Shown here piece after piece: positions 27,765-36,242 of a stretch of 64,000 bases of DNA. The DNA comes from Roseburia sp. 499 (lineage in GTDB: Bacteria > Bacillota > Clostridia > Lachnospirales > Lachnospiraceae), in NCBI RefSeq assembly GCF_001940225.2, contig NZ_CP135164.1, positions 558,001-622,000 of the forward strand, given 5' to 3'. How positions within the stretch are numbered: position 1 is the stretch's first letter; every line of letters begins with the position of its first letter. The translations under genes and the position numbers were made by a program. A model generated the notes under the pieces. The model searched no databases and was not told the origin of the DNA. It worked only from the letters and a program-made list of their open reading frames with translations.

Positions 27765-29680
27765 GAGACGGGTATATAAAAGTAGCGGCCGTTACGCCTA
27801 AGGTTCGAGTGGCAGACCCTGCATATAATGGACAAGTGATTTTTGAAAAAATAAGAGAAGCAGAAGAAAAAAGAGCGGTAGTTGTAGTATTTCCAGAACT
27901 TTGCATTACCGGTTATAGCTGTGGAGACTTGTTTTTACAGGAAACTCTTTTGAAAAGTGCAAAAGAAGAGCTTTTAAAGATTGCAGCAGACACCAATGGA
28001 AAGAATATGCTGGTATTTGTTGGACTTCCAATATCCTGGAATGGGAATCTTTATAATGTGGCGGCAGCCTTATGTCAGGGAAGAATTTTGGGATTGGTGC
28101 CAAAGACGCATATTCCGAATTACAATGAGTTTTATGAAGCACGCCATTTTGCAAAGGGGATGGAAGAACCGGTAGAGGTACGTCTTACAGAGGAGATTAC
28201 GGTACCTATGGGAAGTCATCTTCTGTTTTCACCGGAATCCATGCCGGAATTAAAGGTAGGAGCAGAAATTTGTGAGGATGTATGGGTGGCGAATCCACCA
28301 AGTATTTCTCATGCGTTGGCAGGAGCAAATTTAATCGTGAATTTGTCAGCAAGTGATGAAATCACAGGAAAAGATATTTATCGGGAAAGTCTGATTACCG
28401 GGCAGTCTGCAAGGCTGTTGTGTGGTTATGTGTATGCCAGTGCAGGCGAAGGAGAATCTACGCAGGATGTGGTGTATTCCGCACACAATATGATTGCAGA
28501 AAACGGAAGCCTTCTGGCATCTGCAAAGCGGTTCTGTAATGAATCGGTGTATTCTGAAATTGATATCCAAAAGATTAACGCAGAGCGAAGAAGAATGTCT
28601 ACTTTTGAAGGAAACCCCGGAACTTACCGAGAAGTTATATTTCCGTTAAAATTGGAAGAGACGACTTTAACACGATTTGTTGACCCGGCACCTTTCGTAC
28701 CCGGCAGATTAGAAGAAAGACAAAAGCGTTGTGAAGAGATTTTGATGCTTCAGTCCATGGGACTGAAAAAACGTCTGGAACACACCGGATGCAAATGCGC
28801 TGTTATTGGAATTTCCGGAGGTCTGGATTCTACGTTGGCTTTATTGGTGACCGTAAAGGCATTTGATATGGCAGGAATCGACCGTAAGGGGATTAAGGCA
28901 GTGACGATGCCGGGATTCGGAACGACAGACCGTACTTATGATAATGCAGTAAATCTAATTAAGTGCCTGAATGCAGATTTTCTGGAAGTGGATATTAAAG
29001 ATGCGGTAAGGGTTCATTTCAGAGACATTGGACAAGAGGAAAGCTGTCATGATGTGACCTATGAAAATGGTCAGGCAAGAGAACGTACTCAGATTCTTAT
29101 GGACATTGCAAATAAAGAGAATGGTATGGTAATTGGAACCGGCGATATGTCGGAACTGGCATTAGGTTGGGCAACTTATAATGGAGATCATATGTCCATG
29201 TATGGGGTAAATGTTTCTGTACCAAAGACATTGGTGCGGCATCTGGTGCAGTATTATGCAGATACCTGTCAGGAAGAAAAGTTAGAGGAAATCTTGTTAG
29301 ATGTATTGGATACACCGGTAAGTCCTGAATTACTTCCACCGGAAGAAGGAAAAATTTCACAGAAGACAGAGGATATTGTGGGGCCTTATGAGCTTCATGA
29401 CTTTTTCCTGTATCATATGTTGCGTTCCGGTTTTGGACCAAAGAAAATATATCGTCTTGCATTGAAGGCATTTGAAGGAACTTACGAAAAGGATGTTATT
29501 TTAAAATGGTTGAAAATCTTTGTAAGACGCTTCTTTTCTCAGCAATTCAAGCGTTCCTGCTTACCGGATGGTCCAAAGGTCGGTACGGTAGCAGTATCTC
29601 CAAGAGGAGATTTGCGTATGCCAAGTGATGCCAGCGGAAATGTCTGGTTGGCACAGTTAGCAGAATTAGAGAATTTATAA
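27761..29680 (+). CDS. nadE: Glutamine-dependent NAD+ synthetase
   Basis: Amidates nicotinate adenine dinucleotide to NAD, the last step of NAD synthesis. 639 residues: an N-terminal CN-hydrolase glutaminase domain with catalytic Glu in VFPELCITGYSCGD (~47), Lys in PKTHIPNYNEFYE and Cys in GAEICEDVWV (~172), then an ammonia-dependent synthetase domain with the ATP PP-loop GISGGLDSTLALL (~355) and GTGDMSELALGW. GTG start overlaps the hslO stop. Together with pncB in this window it supplies NAD by salvage. Confidence 0.96.
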   Translation: MRDGYIKVAAVTPKVRVADPAYNGQVIFEKIREAEEKRAVVVVFPELCITGYSCGDLFLQETLLKSAKEELLKIAADTNGKNMLVFVGLPISWNGNLYNVAAALCQGRILGLVPKTHIPNYNEFYEARHFAKGMEEPVEVRLTEEITVPMGSHLLFSPESMPELKVGAEICEDVWVANPPSISHALAGANLIVNLSASDEITGKDIYRESLITGQSARLLCGYVYASAGEGESTQDVVYSAHNMIAENGSLLASAKRFCNESVYSEIDIQKINAERRRMSTFEGNPGTYREVIFPLKLEETTLTRFVDPAPFVPGRLEERQKRCEEILMLQSMGLKKRLEHTGCKCAVIGISGGLDSTLALLVTVKAFDMAGIDRKGIKAVTMPGFGTTDRTYDNAVNLIKCLNADFLEVDIKDAVRVHFRDIGQEESCHDVTYENGQARERTQILMDIANKENGMVIGTGDMSELALGWATYNGDHMSMYGVNVSVPKTLVRHLVQYYADTCQEEKLEEILLDVLDTPVSPELLPPEEGKISQKTEDIVGPYELHDFFLYHMLRSGFGPKKIYRLALKAFEGTYEKDVILKWLKIFVRRFFSQQFKRSCLPDGPKVGTVAVSPRGDLRMPSDASGNVWLAQLAELENL

Positions 29681-29722
29681 AGATTTTATAAATTCTTTCC
29701 TGTTTGTTAATTGAAATTTTTT

Positions 29723-29774
29723 CCCAAAGGATTAGAATAGTATTCAGAAAATATTTTATCCTTTGGGAGTTTTT
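29723..29774 (+). promoter_or_regulatory. Hairpin covering the ribosome binding site of the DUF5685 gene
   Basis: CCCAAAGGAT (29723-29732) pairs perfectly with ATCCTTTGGG (29758-29767) across a 25-base loop, followed by AGTTTTT. The right arm contains GGG of the only plausible ribosome binding site (GGGAG, 29765-29769) for the ATG at 29777. It could be the nadE terminator, a translational control element, or both. Confidence 0.55.
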
Positions 29775-29776
29775 GT

Positions 29777-30628
29777 ATGTTTGGATATATTATTGTAAAT
29801 AAACAGGAAATGAAATTTAAGGAATTTGATTTGTATCAGTCTTATTATTGTGGATTTTGTCAGAAACTGAAGGAGAGATATGGAAAGCGCGGTCAGTTGA
29901 CTTTAAGCTATGATATGACCTTTGTAATATTACTTTTGACGAGTTTATATGAGACGGATACGAAGCAGAGTGCGTGCAAATGTATTGCGCATCCTTTTGA
30001 AAAGCATCCCACCAGAAGCAATGAGTTTACAGAATATGCAGCAGATATGAATCTGTTATTATCCTATTATAAGTGTATGGATGATTGGCAGGATGAGCAT
30101 AAGGTAAATAAGAGACTTATGGCGGGTGCCCTGCATGGACGGTGTAAACGGATTGCAGAGAAATACCCTCATAAGGCAGAGGTCATGAAAGAGATGCTAT
30201 CCAAGATTCAAGAGTGCGAGACCAAAAATTCAACGGATATCGATGAGGTTGCCGGATATTTTGGTGAAATCATGAGTGAGATTTTCGCATGGCGTGAAGA
30301 TGAATGGGCAAAGGAACTCAGACGTATGGGATTTTTCCTTGGAAAGTTCATTTATTTGATGGATGCCTATGAAGATTTAGAGAAGGATAGAAAAAAGGGG
30401 AATTATAATCCGTTTTTCCAATGGGAACAGCAAGAGGATTTTGAAGAAAATGCGGGAAAGATTCTGACTATGATGATGGCAGAATGTTCCAAGAGTTTTG
30501 AACGGCTTCCTATTGTAGATAATACAGAGATTTTGAGAAATATTTTATATTCAGGTGTCTGGTGTCGTTATGAAATGGTAAAAAATAAGAGACAACAGCA
30601 GAAAGTAGAGAAAAATATACCAGCGTAA
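29777..30628 (+). CDS. DUF5685-type all-helical protein
   Basis: A 283-residue protein matching the DUF5685 family as I remember it; function unestablished. It starts [20 protein letters not shown], has paired cysteines in [14 protein letters not shown] (~residue 28) and two Asp-rich helices, [13 protein letters not shown] (~100) and [20 protein letters not shown] (~197). The two acidic helices recall the metal-binding DDxxD motifs of isoprenoid-synthase folds, but this is only a resemblance. The J-domain gene follows after 17 bases, a pairing common in clostridia. The ATG is right after a hairpin that could hide its ribosome binding site. Confidence 0.7.
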   Translation: MFGYIIVNKQEMKFKEFDLYQSYYCGFCQKLKERYGKRGQLTLSYDMTFVILLLTSLYETDTKQSACKCIAHPFEKHPTRSNEFTEYAADMNLLLSYYKCMDDWQDEHKVNKRLMAGALHGRCKRIAEKYPHKAEVMKEMLSKIQECETKNSTDIDEVAGYFGEIMSEIFAWREDEWAKELRRMGFFLGKFIYLMDAYEDLEKDRKKGNYNPFFQWEQQEDFEENAGKILTMMMAECSKSFERLPIVDNTEILRNILYSGVWCRYEMVKNKRQQQKVEKNIPA

Positions 30629-30645
30629 AGCGGAAAGGAATTTAT

Positions 30646-31392
30646 ATGTATGATCCATATGCGGTGCTTGGAGTAAGCAGAAATGCTACAGATGAAGAGA
30701 TAAAAAAGGCATACCGCGCATTAAGTAGAAAATATCATCCTGATGCCAATATTAACAATCCGAATAAGGAACAGGCAGAAGAGAAGTTTAAGGAGATTCA
30801 GCAGGCATACCAGCAGATTATGTATGAGAAAGAGCATGGAACTTCTGGTGGTTATGGGCAAAATGGATATGGACAGAGTAGCTATGGTGGGCAGTCTTCT
30901 CAATACGGCGGTGGAAGTTATTGGGATTTTGGCGGTTTTGGAGACTTTTTCGGTGGTTTTGGAGGCAATCAGGGACAAAGTAGAACCAGTGGAACGGATG
31001 AAGAAAGTACCTATAAACAGGCTGCGGCAAATTATATTCGAAGTGGACATTATAAGGAAGCGTTGAATGTGCTTAACAGTATGAACAAGAGGGATGCCCA
31101 TTGGTATTATTTAAGTGCCATTGCCAATTCCGGAATGGGAAATAATGTTGCGGCATTAGAATATGCGGAAAAGGCAATGCAGATGGAGCCGGGGAATCAG
31201 GAATATCGACAGCTGTATGCACAACTTCAGAACGGTGGAAGTTGGTATCAGGGACAACGACAGAATTATGGAAGTGGCATGGGCGGAAGCGGAAGCTTTT
31301 GTATGAAACTCTGTATCGCAAATCTGATTTGCAACATGTGTTGTGGAGGCGGCGGTTTATGCTGCGGTGGAATGCCTTATAGATATTATTGA
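30646..31392 (+). CDS. J-domain/TPR protein
   Basis: A 248-residue DnaJ-like co-chaperone. The N-terminal J domain (1-65) has [20 protein letters not shown] and the essential HPD in KYHPDAN. A Gly/Ser/Tyr/Gln-rich linker (about 66-120) is followed by a TPR-like region (about 125-195, [20 protein letters not shown]). The C-terminus ends in a Cys/Gly-rich tail with [19 protein letters not shown] and CCGG, perhaps membrane-associated or metal-binding. It lacks the zinc-finger and substrate domains of true DnaJ, so it is a specialised Hsp70 partner. Confidence 0.8.
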   Translation: MYDPYAVLGVSRNATDEEIKKAYRALSRKYHPDANINNPNKEQAEEKFKEIQQAYQQIMYEKEHGTSGGYGQNGYGQSSYGGQSSQYGGGSYWDFGGFGDFFGGFGGNQGQSRTSGTDEESTYKQAAANYIRSGHYKEALNVLNSMNKRDAHWYYLSAIANSGMGNNVAALEYAEKAMQMEPGNQEYRQLYAQLQNGGSWYQGQRQNYGSGMGGSGSFCMKLCIANLICNMCCGGGGLCCGGMPYRYY

Positions 31393-31414
31393 TAATGAAA
31401 CGAGGTCTTTGATT

Positions 31415-31918
31415 ATGGATTATATGGTAGTTTATTCCAGTAGGACGGGGAATACCAAGCAGATTGCCAGAGAGATTTTTAGTGCATTGCCTGGAATGTC
31501 TAAGGATATGCAGAGCATAGAGGAGTATACCGGAAAGGATGCGGATACATTTTTTGTGGGTTTCTGGACAAATCGTGGAAGCTGTGATATGTCTGTGATA
31601 GATCTTATTTCGGAACTTCACGGAAAAAAGATTGCACTATTCGGAACCTGTGGTTTTGGTGGAGATGTAAATTATTACAAGGCCATTGAGCAGAAAGTCA
31701 GTGTATGGATACCTGATGACTGTGAATATCTTGGCACGTTCATGTGTCAGGGAAAGATGCCAATGCAGGTGAGAGAGAAGTACGAAATCCCTATGGAAGA
31801 TCCAACGCAAGAAACATGGCGTAAAAAGATGCTACAGAATTTTGATGAAGCGTTGTTTCATCCCAATGAAACAGATTTTGAGAATGCAAGAGTATTTGTA
31901 AATAAGACATTAGAATAG
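31415..31918 (+). CDS. Flavodoxin-family protein
   Basis: A 167-residue flavodoxin-like protein. The FMN phosphate loop is at the N-terminus, VVYSSRTGNTKQIA, and loops likely contacting the ring are VGFWTNRGSCD (~50) and FGTCGFGGDVNYY (~80). The ATG at 31415 is preferred because GAGG lies 9 bases upstream and the loop then sits at residue 5; an in-frame earlier start is inside the J-domain gene. It could donate electrons to an unidentified reductase; a BilS-type bilirubin reductase partner is possible but not supported by neighbours. Confidence 0.8.
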   Translation: MDYMVVYSSRTGNTKQIAREIFSALPGMSKDMQSIEEYTGKDADTFFVGFWTNRGSCDMSVIDLISELHGKKIALFGTCGFGGDVNYYKAIEQKVSVWIPDDCEYLGTFMCQGKMPMQVREKYEIPMEDPTQETWRKKMLQNFDEALFHPNETDFENARVFVNKTLE

Positions 31919-31938
31919 ATAGGATATTAAAATGATAA

Positions 31939-31979
31939 GAATACCACTGAATCGTGTAAGACGGTTCAGTGGTATTTTT
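31939..31979 (+). terminator. Rho-independent terminator
   Basis: ATACCACTGAA (31941-31951) pairs with TTCAGTGGTAT (31965-31975), followed by TTTT. It ends the transcript of the flavodoxin gene. Confidence 0.88.
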
Positions 31980-32003
31980 AAGGTTAAGTTAAGAAAATAA
32001 TTG

Positions 32004-32032
32004 TTGACAAATAATATTATACGATGTATAGT
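32004..32032 (+). promoter_or_regulatory. Promoter of the PadR operon
   Basis: TTGACA (32004-32009), 17-bp spacer, TATAGT (32027-32032), a near-consensus promoter about 78 bp upstream of the PadR start. Confidence 0.8.
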
Positions 32033-32069
32033 ATTGATTAAGAAATAGTAATACATTTCAAATAGTAAT
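32025..32069. promoter_or_regulatory. Candidate PadR operator region
   Basis: ATGTAT (32025-32030) overlaps the -10 element and is inverted as ATACAT at 32051-32056. AAATAGTAAT occurs twice, at 32043-32052 and 32060-32069, 17 bp apart. PadR proteins usually repress their own operon through such ATGT...ACAT sites; the exact boundaries are guesswork. Confidence 0.45.
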
Positions 32070-32109
32070 GTACAATAAATAATATTTCATAAGGATAAGG
32101 AGTGATGGC

Positions 32110-32433
32110 ATGGTATTTAATACAGGTGCAGCTCTTCTGGATGCCATTGTACTGGCAGTTGTTTGCAAGGAAGAGGAAGGCACATATGGCTACAAAATCA
32201 CCCAGGATGTCCGGCAGGCAATCGAGGTATCCGAGTCCACATTATATCCCGTATTACGGCGACTTCAAAAGGATGATTGTCTTGAGGCATATGATGTAGA
32301 ATGTGGCGGAAGAAATCGTAGGTACTATAAGATAACGGAAAGAGGAGTTGTCCAGTTGGATATGTACCGGACAGAGTGGAAAAATTATTCTTCTAAAATT
32401 ACAATGTTATTTTCGGAAGGAGAGTCGGCATGA
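32110..32433 (+). CDS. PadR-family transcriptional regulator
   Basis: A 107-residue winged-helix regulator. Characteristic segments are GTYGYKITQDV (~residue 25), the recognition helix region SESTLYPVLRRLQKDD (~41) and the wing GGRNRRYYKITERG (~65). GGAG precedes the ATG. It overlaps the DUF1700 gene by ATGA. PadR/DUF1700/DUF4097 gene sets are common in Firmicutes and usually link membrane or envelope stress to their own repression. Confidence 0.9.
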   Translation: MVFNTGAALLDAIVLAVVCKEEEGTYGYKITQDVRQAIEVSESTLYPVLRRLQKDDCLEAYDVECGGRNRRYYKITERGVVQLDMYRTEWKNYSSKITMLFSEGESA

Positions 32434-33122
32434 GCAGAGAAGAATTTATGAAGCAATTAGAAAACTTATTAAGTGATGTATCAGAAGAAGAAAAGAAAGA
32501 AGCGCTGGATTATTATTACAGCTACTTCGAAGATGCAGGGGAAGAAAATGAGGAAAGAATCCTAAGAGAATTGGAATCCCCGGAGAAGGTGGCACAGACC
32601 ATTAAGGCAGATTTGGGAATGGGAAAAGGTGAAGAAAGCGAAGCTGGAACCTATACAGAGCAGGGATATCAGGATGAACGTTTTACAGAGAAACAAGAGA
32701 TGGGAGTTCGGAATGAATCTTCTGCAAAACAGGAAAACAATGATAGAGCAGGAAAAATTGTACTGATTGTAATTATAGCGATACTTACCAGCCCAATTTG
32801 GGTTGGCGCAGTTGGAGGTCTCTTTGGAGGAGCATTGGGGCTTGCAGGCGGATTACTCGGAATTGCAATAGCAGCGATTGCAATAGCAGGTTCTTTGTAT
32901 ATTGCAGGTGCGGCAGTAACGGGTGTTGCAATTAGCCAGTTAGTAGTTGGTAATGTTGCAGCAGGAACTGCATTAGGTGGCGCAGGATTTTTAATATTTG
33001 CATTGGCAATATTGGCAACCATAGGTTGTGTTTGGCTTTACGGTAGATTTTTACCATGGTTGATAAAAGGAATTATATCATTATTTAGAAGAGCATTTTC
33101 TGGAAGGGGGAAAGCAGAATGA
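32430..33122 (+). CDS. DUF1700 membrane protein
   Basis: A 230-residue protein. The N-terminal ~70 residues are the helical DUF1700 motif (EEFMKQLENLLSDVSEEEKK and EALDYYYSYFEDAG), followed by a charged linker, then about four hydrophobic segments from residue 108 to 215 rich in Gly and Ala. Start overlaps the PadR stop; its own stop overlaps the DUF4097 start (ATGA). Function is unknown; the context suggests it works with the PadR regulator and DUF4097 protein at the membrane. Confidence 0.85.
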   Translation: MSREEFMKQLENLLSDVSEEEKKEALDYYYSYFEDAGEENEERILRELESPEKVAQTIKADLGMGKGEESEAGTYTEQGYQDERFTEKQEMGVRNESSAKQENNDRAGKIVLIVIIAILTSPIWVGAVGGLFGGALGLAGGLLGIAIAAIAIAGSLYIAGAAVTGVAISQLVVGNVAAGTALGGAGFLIFALAILATIGCVWLYGRFLPWLIKGIISLFRRAFSGRGKAE

Positions 33123-34069
33123 AGAAATTTACAAAAGGAGCATTGATTATAGCATTAGTATTTATGGTTTTTGGCTTTACCTTATGTGCAGTAGGTGCCG
33201 GAATAGGATTTCATTATTCCTCCATTCCGGAAATGATAAGTAAAGGTGTGTTTCAACTAAATTTTGGCAATTGGAGTGAGCACTGGAATAATGCATGGAG
33301 TTGGAATAATTGGGATGATGACTGGGAATCCTGGATTGATGGAACTACGGAAAAATATGATTTTTCTACGGACGAATGTGCTGATATTCAGAATTTAAAA
33401 CTCATTGGAGAGTGTGGCACTATAGAAGTAGAGGAAGCGAAGGAAAATCAGGGAATTCATGTAGAAGTAACATATCGAAAAGCGAATACAAAACGCAAGG
33501 TTAATGTAGAAAAGAATGGAACTACTTTAGAAATTGAAGATAAGAGTTCATGGGGATTGGTAAATAATGATAATGTACACATAAGCATACAGATTCCGAA
33601 AAATATGGAATTTGAGAAAGTGGAGTTAGAGAATTCAGCAGGAGAGATTACATTGAATCATGCTTTAAATGCAAAAGAGTGTAGTGTAGTAGTAGGGGCA
33701 GGAGAATGTGTAATTAACAAAGATTTACAAGTGTCTGGAAAATTATATGCAGAAGTGGACGCCGGAGAAATTGATTTTGCTAAAGTAAGTGCAGAAAAAA
33801 TAGAGTTAAATGCAGGAGTTGGAGAAATTGATATAGAGTATGCCAGTGCGGATGAAGTATTTTTGGATTGTGGTGTCGGAAGCTTAAGTGTGACATTAGC
33901 AGGTACAGAAGAAGATTATAGTTATAGCATTGACTGTGGAGTTGGTGATGTTGAAATTGGTCACAGTAGTTATAGCGGTCTCGGAACAACAAAGAATATC
34001 TCAGGCGGTAGCAAGAAGGTAGAGATTGACTGTGGAGTTGGCGAAGTTAGTGTAGAATTTAAAAAATAA
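33119..34069 (+). CDS. DUF4097-type beta-repeat membrane protein
   Basis: A 316-residue protein with one N-terminal membrane segment (~8-30, LIIALVFMVFGFTLCAVGAG), a Trp/Asn-rich segment (NWSEHWNNAWSWNNWDDDW, ~50-68), then short beta repeats: AGEITLNHA, AGEIDFAKV, VGEIDIEYA, VGSLSVTLA, VGDVEIGHS, VGEVSVEFKK. These form the right-handed helical strands typical of DUF4097 proteins and adhesin-like domains. Likely anchored with the repeats outside the cell. Part of the PadR operon. Confidence 0.85.
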   Translation: MKKFTKGALIIALVFMVFGFTLCAVGAGIGFHYSSIPEMISKGVFQLNFGNWSEHWNNAWSWNNWDDDWESWIDGTTEKYDFSTDECADIQNLKLIGECGTIEVEEAKENQGIHVEVTYRKANTKRKVNVEKNGTTLEIEDKSSWGLVNNDNVHISIQIPKNMEFEKVELENSAGEITLNHALNAKECSVVVGAGECVINKDLQVSGKLYAEVDAGEIDFAKVSAEKIELNAGVGEIDIEYASADEVFLDCGVGSLSVTLAGTEEDYSYSIDCGVGDVEIGHSSYSGLGTTKNISGGSKKVEIDCGVGEVSVEFKK

Positions 34070-34081
34070 GGAGATGAGAAT

Positions 34082-34267
34082 ATGGAACCAAAGAGATTAT
34101 TTAAGTCAAGAACAAACAGAGTATTTTGCGGAGTATGCGGAGGAATAGGAGAATATTTTAATATAGACCCAACTATCATTCGCTTGCTGTTCGTATTGTT
34201 AGGATGTACAACAACCGGAATTATTGCATATATCGTTGCAGCGATCATTATGCCGGAGCAGATTTAA
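34082..34267 (+). CDS. PspC-domain small membrane protein
   Basis: A 61-residue PspC-domain protein: LFKSRTNRVFCGVCGGIGEY then a single membrane segment (IIRLLFVLLGCTTTGIIAYI). PspC domains occur in phage-shock/envelope stress systems. It is the last gene of the PadR-DUF1700-DUF4097 operon, 12 bases after the previous stop, with GGAG before the ATG. Confidence 0.9.
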   Translation: MEPKRLFKSRTNRVFCGVCGGIGEYFNIDPTIIRLLFVLLGCTTTGIIAYIVAAIIMPEQI

Positions 34268-34278
34268 GCAGCTCCATG

Positions 34279-34323
34279 AAAAGGGTGTTCCTTAAGTCAT
34301 TTATGACTTTGGGGGCACCTTTA
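34279..34323 (+). terminator. Terminator after pspC-like gene
   Basis: A long hairpin: AAAGGGTG...TCC with GGGGGCACCTTT and inner AAGTCAT/ATGACTT. It has bulges and the T-run is short (TTTAATAAATT). Confidence 0.65.
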
Positions 34324-34349
34324 ATAAATTTCATATATATTTTTTATCT

Positions 34350-34377
34350 AAACTATGACATAATGATGTCATAGTTT
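34350..34377. promoter_or_regulatory. Perfect 12-bp palindrome before the WYL regulator
   Basis: AAACTATGACAT, spacer AATG, ATGTCATAGTTT: a perfect inverted repeat 33 bp upstream of the WYL regulator start. Because it lies in the promoter position, an autoregulatory operator is likely; as RNA it would also make a stable hairpin followed by TGTTTGTT, so a terminator role is possible. Confidence 0.6.
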
Positions 34378-34409
34378 GTTTGTTATTATGGGGAAGAAAA
34401 GGAGGACAT

Positions 34410-35336
34410 ATGAAAATCGATCGTCTCATGGGAATTACGATTTATCTATTAAGACATGGAAAAACATCAGCACAAAGGCTGGCAGAAGAGTTTGAAGTGT
34501 CGAGCAGAACAATTATGCGGGATATGGATACCTTGTGTCAGGCGGGAATTCCTATTCAATCCACTTGTGGCATAGAGGGAGGATATAAGATTCTGGATAC
34601 TTATATTCTGGAAAAACAGATGGCAGATGGTCAGGATTATGAATTTATCTTGACGGCGCTGAAAGGCCTTGCCAGTGCCTATGCAGATAAAAGTATACAA
34701 AAAACCATAGATAAAATAGAGTTACTTTCCGGTAATGGGGAAAATACACTCAATTTAGATTTTAGTGTAGCCCATGAAAATAGAGAAATCAATGAAAAAA
34801 TTAAGGTATTAGAGGAAGCCGTCAGGAAAAAGAGAATTGTACAATTCCAGTATACAAACAATTCGAATGAAGGAAAGGAAGTACAGACAGAGCCGGTTGG
34901 TGTCGTTTATAAATGGTATAACTGGTATCTGATAGGATATTCCGAAAAATATATGGATTATTGCATGTACAAGCTGGTGAGAATGGAACAGCTTATCATG
35001 ACCGGAAGACAGAATACCCAAGAACATTCCTTAAGAAAAGCACTTGCGCAGATGGAACATACAGAAGGGAAAGAATCCGCACAGGAGACGATTGAAATAA
35101 AGCTTTTAGGAAAATCCCATATTAAGGCAAAATGTAAGGAATATCTAAATGGAAAAGTAACAAAAGAATATGAAAATGGAGATTTTGAATTTTGTTTTCA
35201 TGTACCAGAAAAAGAATTTTTCTGGTATGGTGTGGTACTTTCTTTTGGAAATGCAGCTAAGATATTGGAACCTCAGAGTGTGGCAGAACGTATCACCACG
35301 ATTTGTCGAGAAATACTGGAAATCTATAGTAGTTGA
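34410..35336 (+). CDS. WYL-domain transcriptional regulator (YafY-like)
   Basis: A 308-residue DNA-binding regulator: an N-terminal DeoR-type winged helix (KIDRLMGITIYLLRHGKTSA, SSRTIMRDMDTL) and a WYL domain from about 135 to 215 (VQFQYTN, WYNWYLIGY, MYKLVRM) believed to sense nucleic acid or small ligands, then a C-terminal WCX-like extension. ATG at 34410 follows GGAGG; an in-frame start 30 bases earlier lacks one. It sits at the head of a small accessory cluster of acetyltransferase, HxlR and PEBP genes. Confidence 0.88.
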   Translation: MKIDRLMGITIYLLRHGKTSAQRLAEEFEVSSRTIMRDMDTLCQAGIPIQSTCGIEGGYKILDTYILEKQMADGQDYEFILTALKGLASAYADKSIQKTIDKIELLSGNGENTLNLDFSVAHENREINEKIKVLEEAVRKKRIVQFQYTNNSNEGKEVQTEPVGVVYKWYNWYLIGYSEKYMDYCMYKLVRMEQLIMTGRQNTQEHSLRKALAQMEHTEGKESAQETIEIKLLGKSHIKAKCKEYLNGKVTKEYENGDFEFCFHVPEKEFFWYGVVLSFGNAAKILEPQSVAERITTICREILEIYSS

Positions 35337-35392
35337 CAAAAGAAGTAATATTTAAGAAATGATAGTGTATAGAAAAAACGGAGGAAAACAAG

Positions 35393-35962
35393 ATGAGTAA
35401 TGTATATGAAACATGTCCGGTATTGGAAAATGAACAGTTTTTATTAAGACTTGTAGAAGAAAATGATGTAAAGGATTTGGTCAAAGTATATAGCGACAAA
35501 AATGCTTTGCCTTTTTTTAACAGTGATAACTGTGCTGGAGATAATTTCTATTATCCAACAGAAGAAAGAATGCTGGAAGCAATTAAATATTGGTTAATGG
35601 AATATTCCAATAAAGGGTTTGTACGGTTTACAATTGTTGATAAAACAAAGCAAGAGGCAGTAGGAACCATTGAACTGTTCCATCGTATATCAGAGGATTA
35701 CTATAATAATTGTGGGATTTTAAGATTAGATTTGAGAAGTGATTATGAGAATTATGAGGTGATTGAAAATATCTTATCTGTTATCATTGCTCCGGCATAT
35801 GAAATGTTTGATTGTAGTATGATTGCTACCAAAGCACCAATATATGCAATAGAAAGAATAGATGCATTAAAAAATAGAGGATTTGAGAAGTCAGAGGAAC
35901 CTTTGGTAGGAGGACATGATGGAAAACAATATTATGATTATTGGATGGAGGAGATAGCGTGA
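35393..35962 (+). CDS. GNAT-family acetyltransferase
   Basis: A 189-residue protein with a GNAT layout: N-terminal FLLRLVEENDVKDLVKVYS, a central strand pair FVRFTIVDKTKQEAVGTIEL, and a C-terminal region KNRGFEKSEEPL typical of the last strand. The acetyl-CoA loop (usually Q/RxxGxG/A) is not clear: GILRLDLRSDYENYEVIENI stands in its place, so catalytic activity is uncertain. GGAGG lies upstream of the ATG. It overlaps the HxlR gene by GTGA. The substrate is unknown. Confidence 0.7.
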   Translation: MSNVYETCPVLENEQFLLRLVEENDVKDLVKVYSDKNALPFFNSDNCAGDNFYYPTEERMLEAIKYWLMEYSNKGFVRFTIVDKTKQEAVGTIELFHRISEDYYNNCGILRLDLRSDYENYEVIENILSVIIAPAYEMFDCSMIATKAPIYAIERIDALKNRGFEKSEEPLVGGHDGKQYYDYWMEEIA

Positions 35963-36225
35963 AATTGAGGGAAGAATATACATGCCCTTTAGAACTGGTG
36001 CATGACATGATAAGAGGAAAGTGGAAAACTATTATTTTGTGGCGACTGAGATTAGGACCGACTTCTCTTGCAAAACTTGAAAGAGACATTGAGGGAATTA
36101 CACAAAAAATGCTGTTAGAGCAGTTGAAAGAACTAATAGATTATGGATTTGTGGAAAAGAAGATATATGAAGGATACCCACTTCGTGTAGAATATTTTCT
36201 TACGGAAGATATGGAGATGGAGTAA
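35959..36225 (+). CDS. HxlR-family regulator, C-terminally shortened
   Basis: An 88-residue winged-helix protein of the HxlR type: CPLELVHDMIRGKWKTIILW (~9-28), then GITQKMLLEQLKEL (~50) and the wing VEKKIYEGYPLRVEYFLTE (~69). Family members usually continue for another 15-25 residues of dimerisation helix after the YxLTE motif; here the frame stops after DMEME. GTG at 35959 follows GGAGGAG and overlaps the acetyltransferase stop. The early end coincides with the apparent loss of the start of the next gene, which suggests a deletion across the junction. Confidence 0.75.
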   Translation: MKLREEYTCPLELVHDMIRGKWKTIILWRLRLGPTSLAKLERDIEGITQKMLLEQLKELIDYGFVEKKIYEGYPLRVEYFLTEDMEME

Positions 36226-36242
36226 TTTTAGATAAGTTTGGT

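Noticed and set aside
32102..32299. 65-codon frame overlapping the PadR gene in another phase
   Set aside because: The PadR frame has clear winged-helix motifs and the ribosome binding site; the other frame has no recognisable content.
32669..33022. 117-codon minus-strand frame rich in Ala, Pro and Ile
   Set aside because: It is the mirror of the Gly/Ala-rich membrane region of the DUF1700 gene and has no ribosome binding site or family signature.
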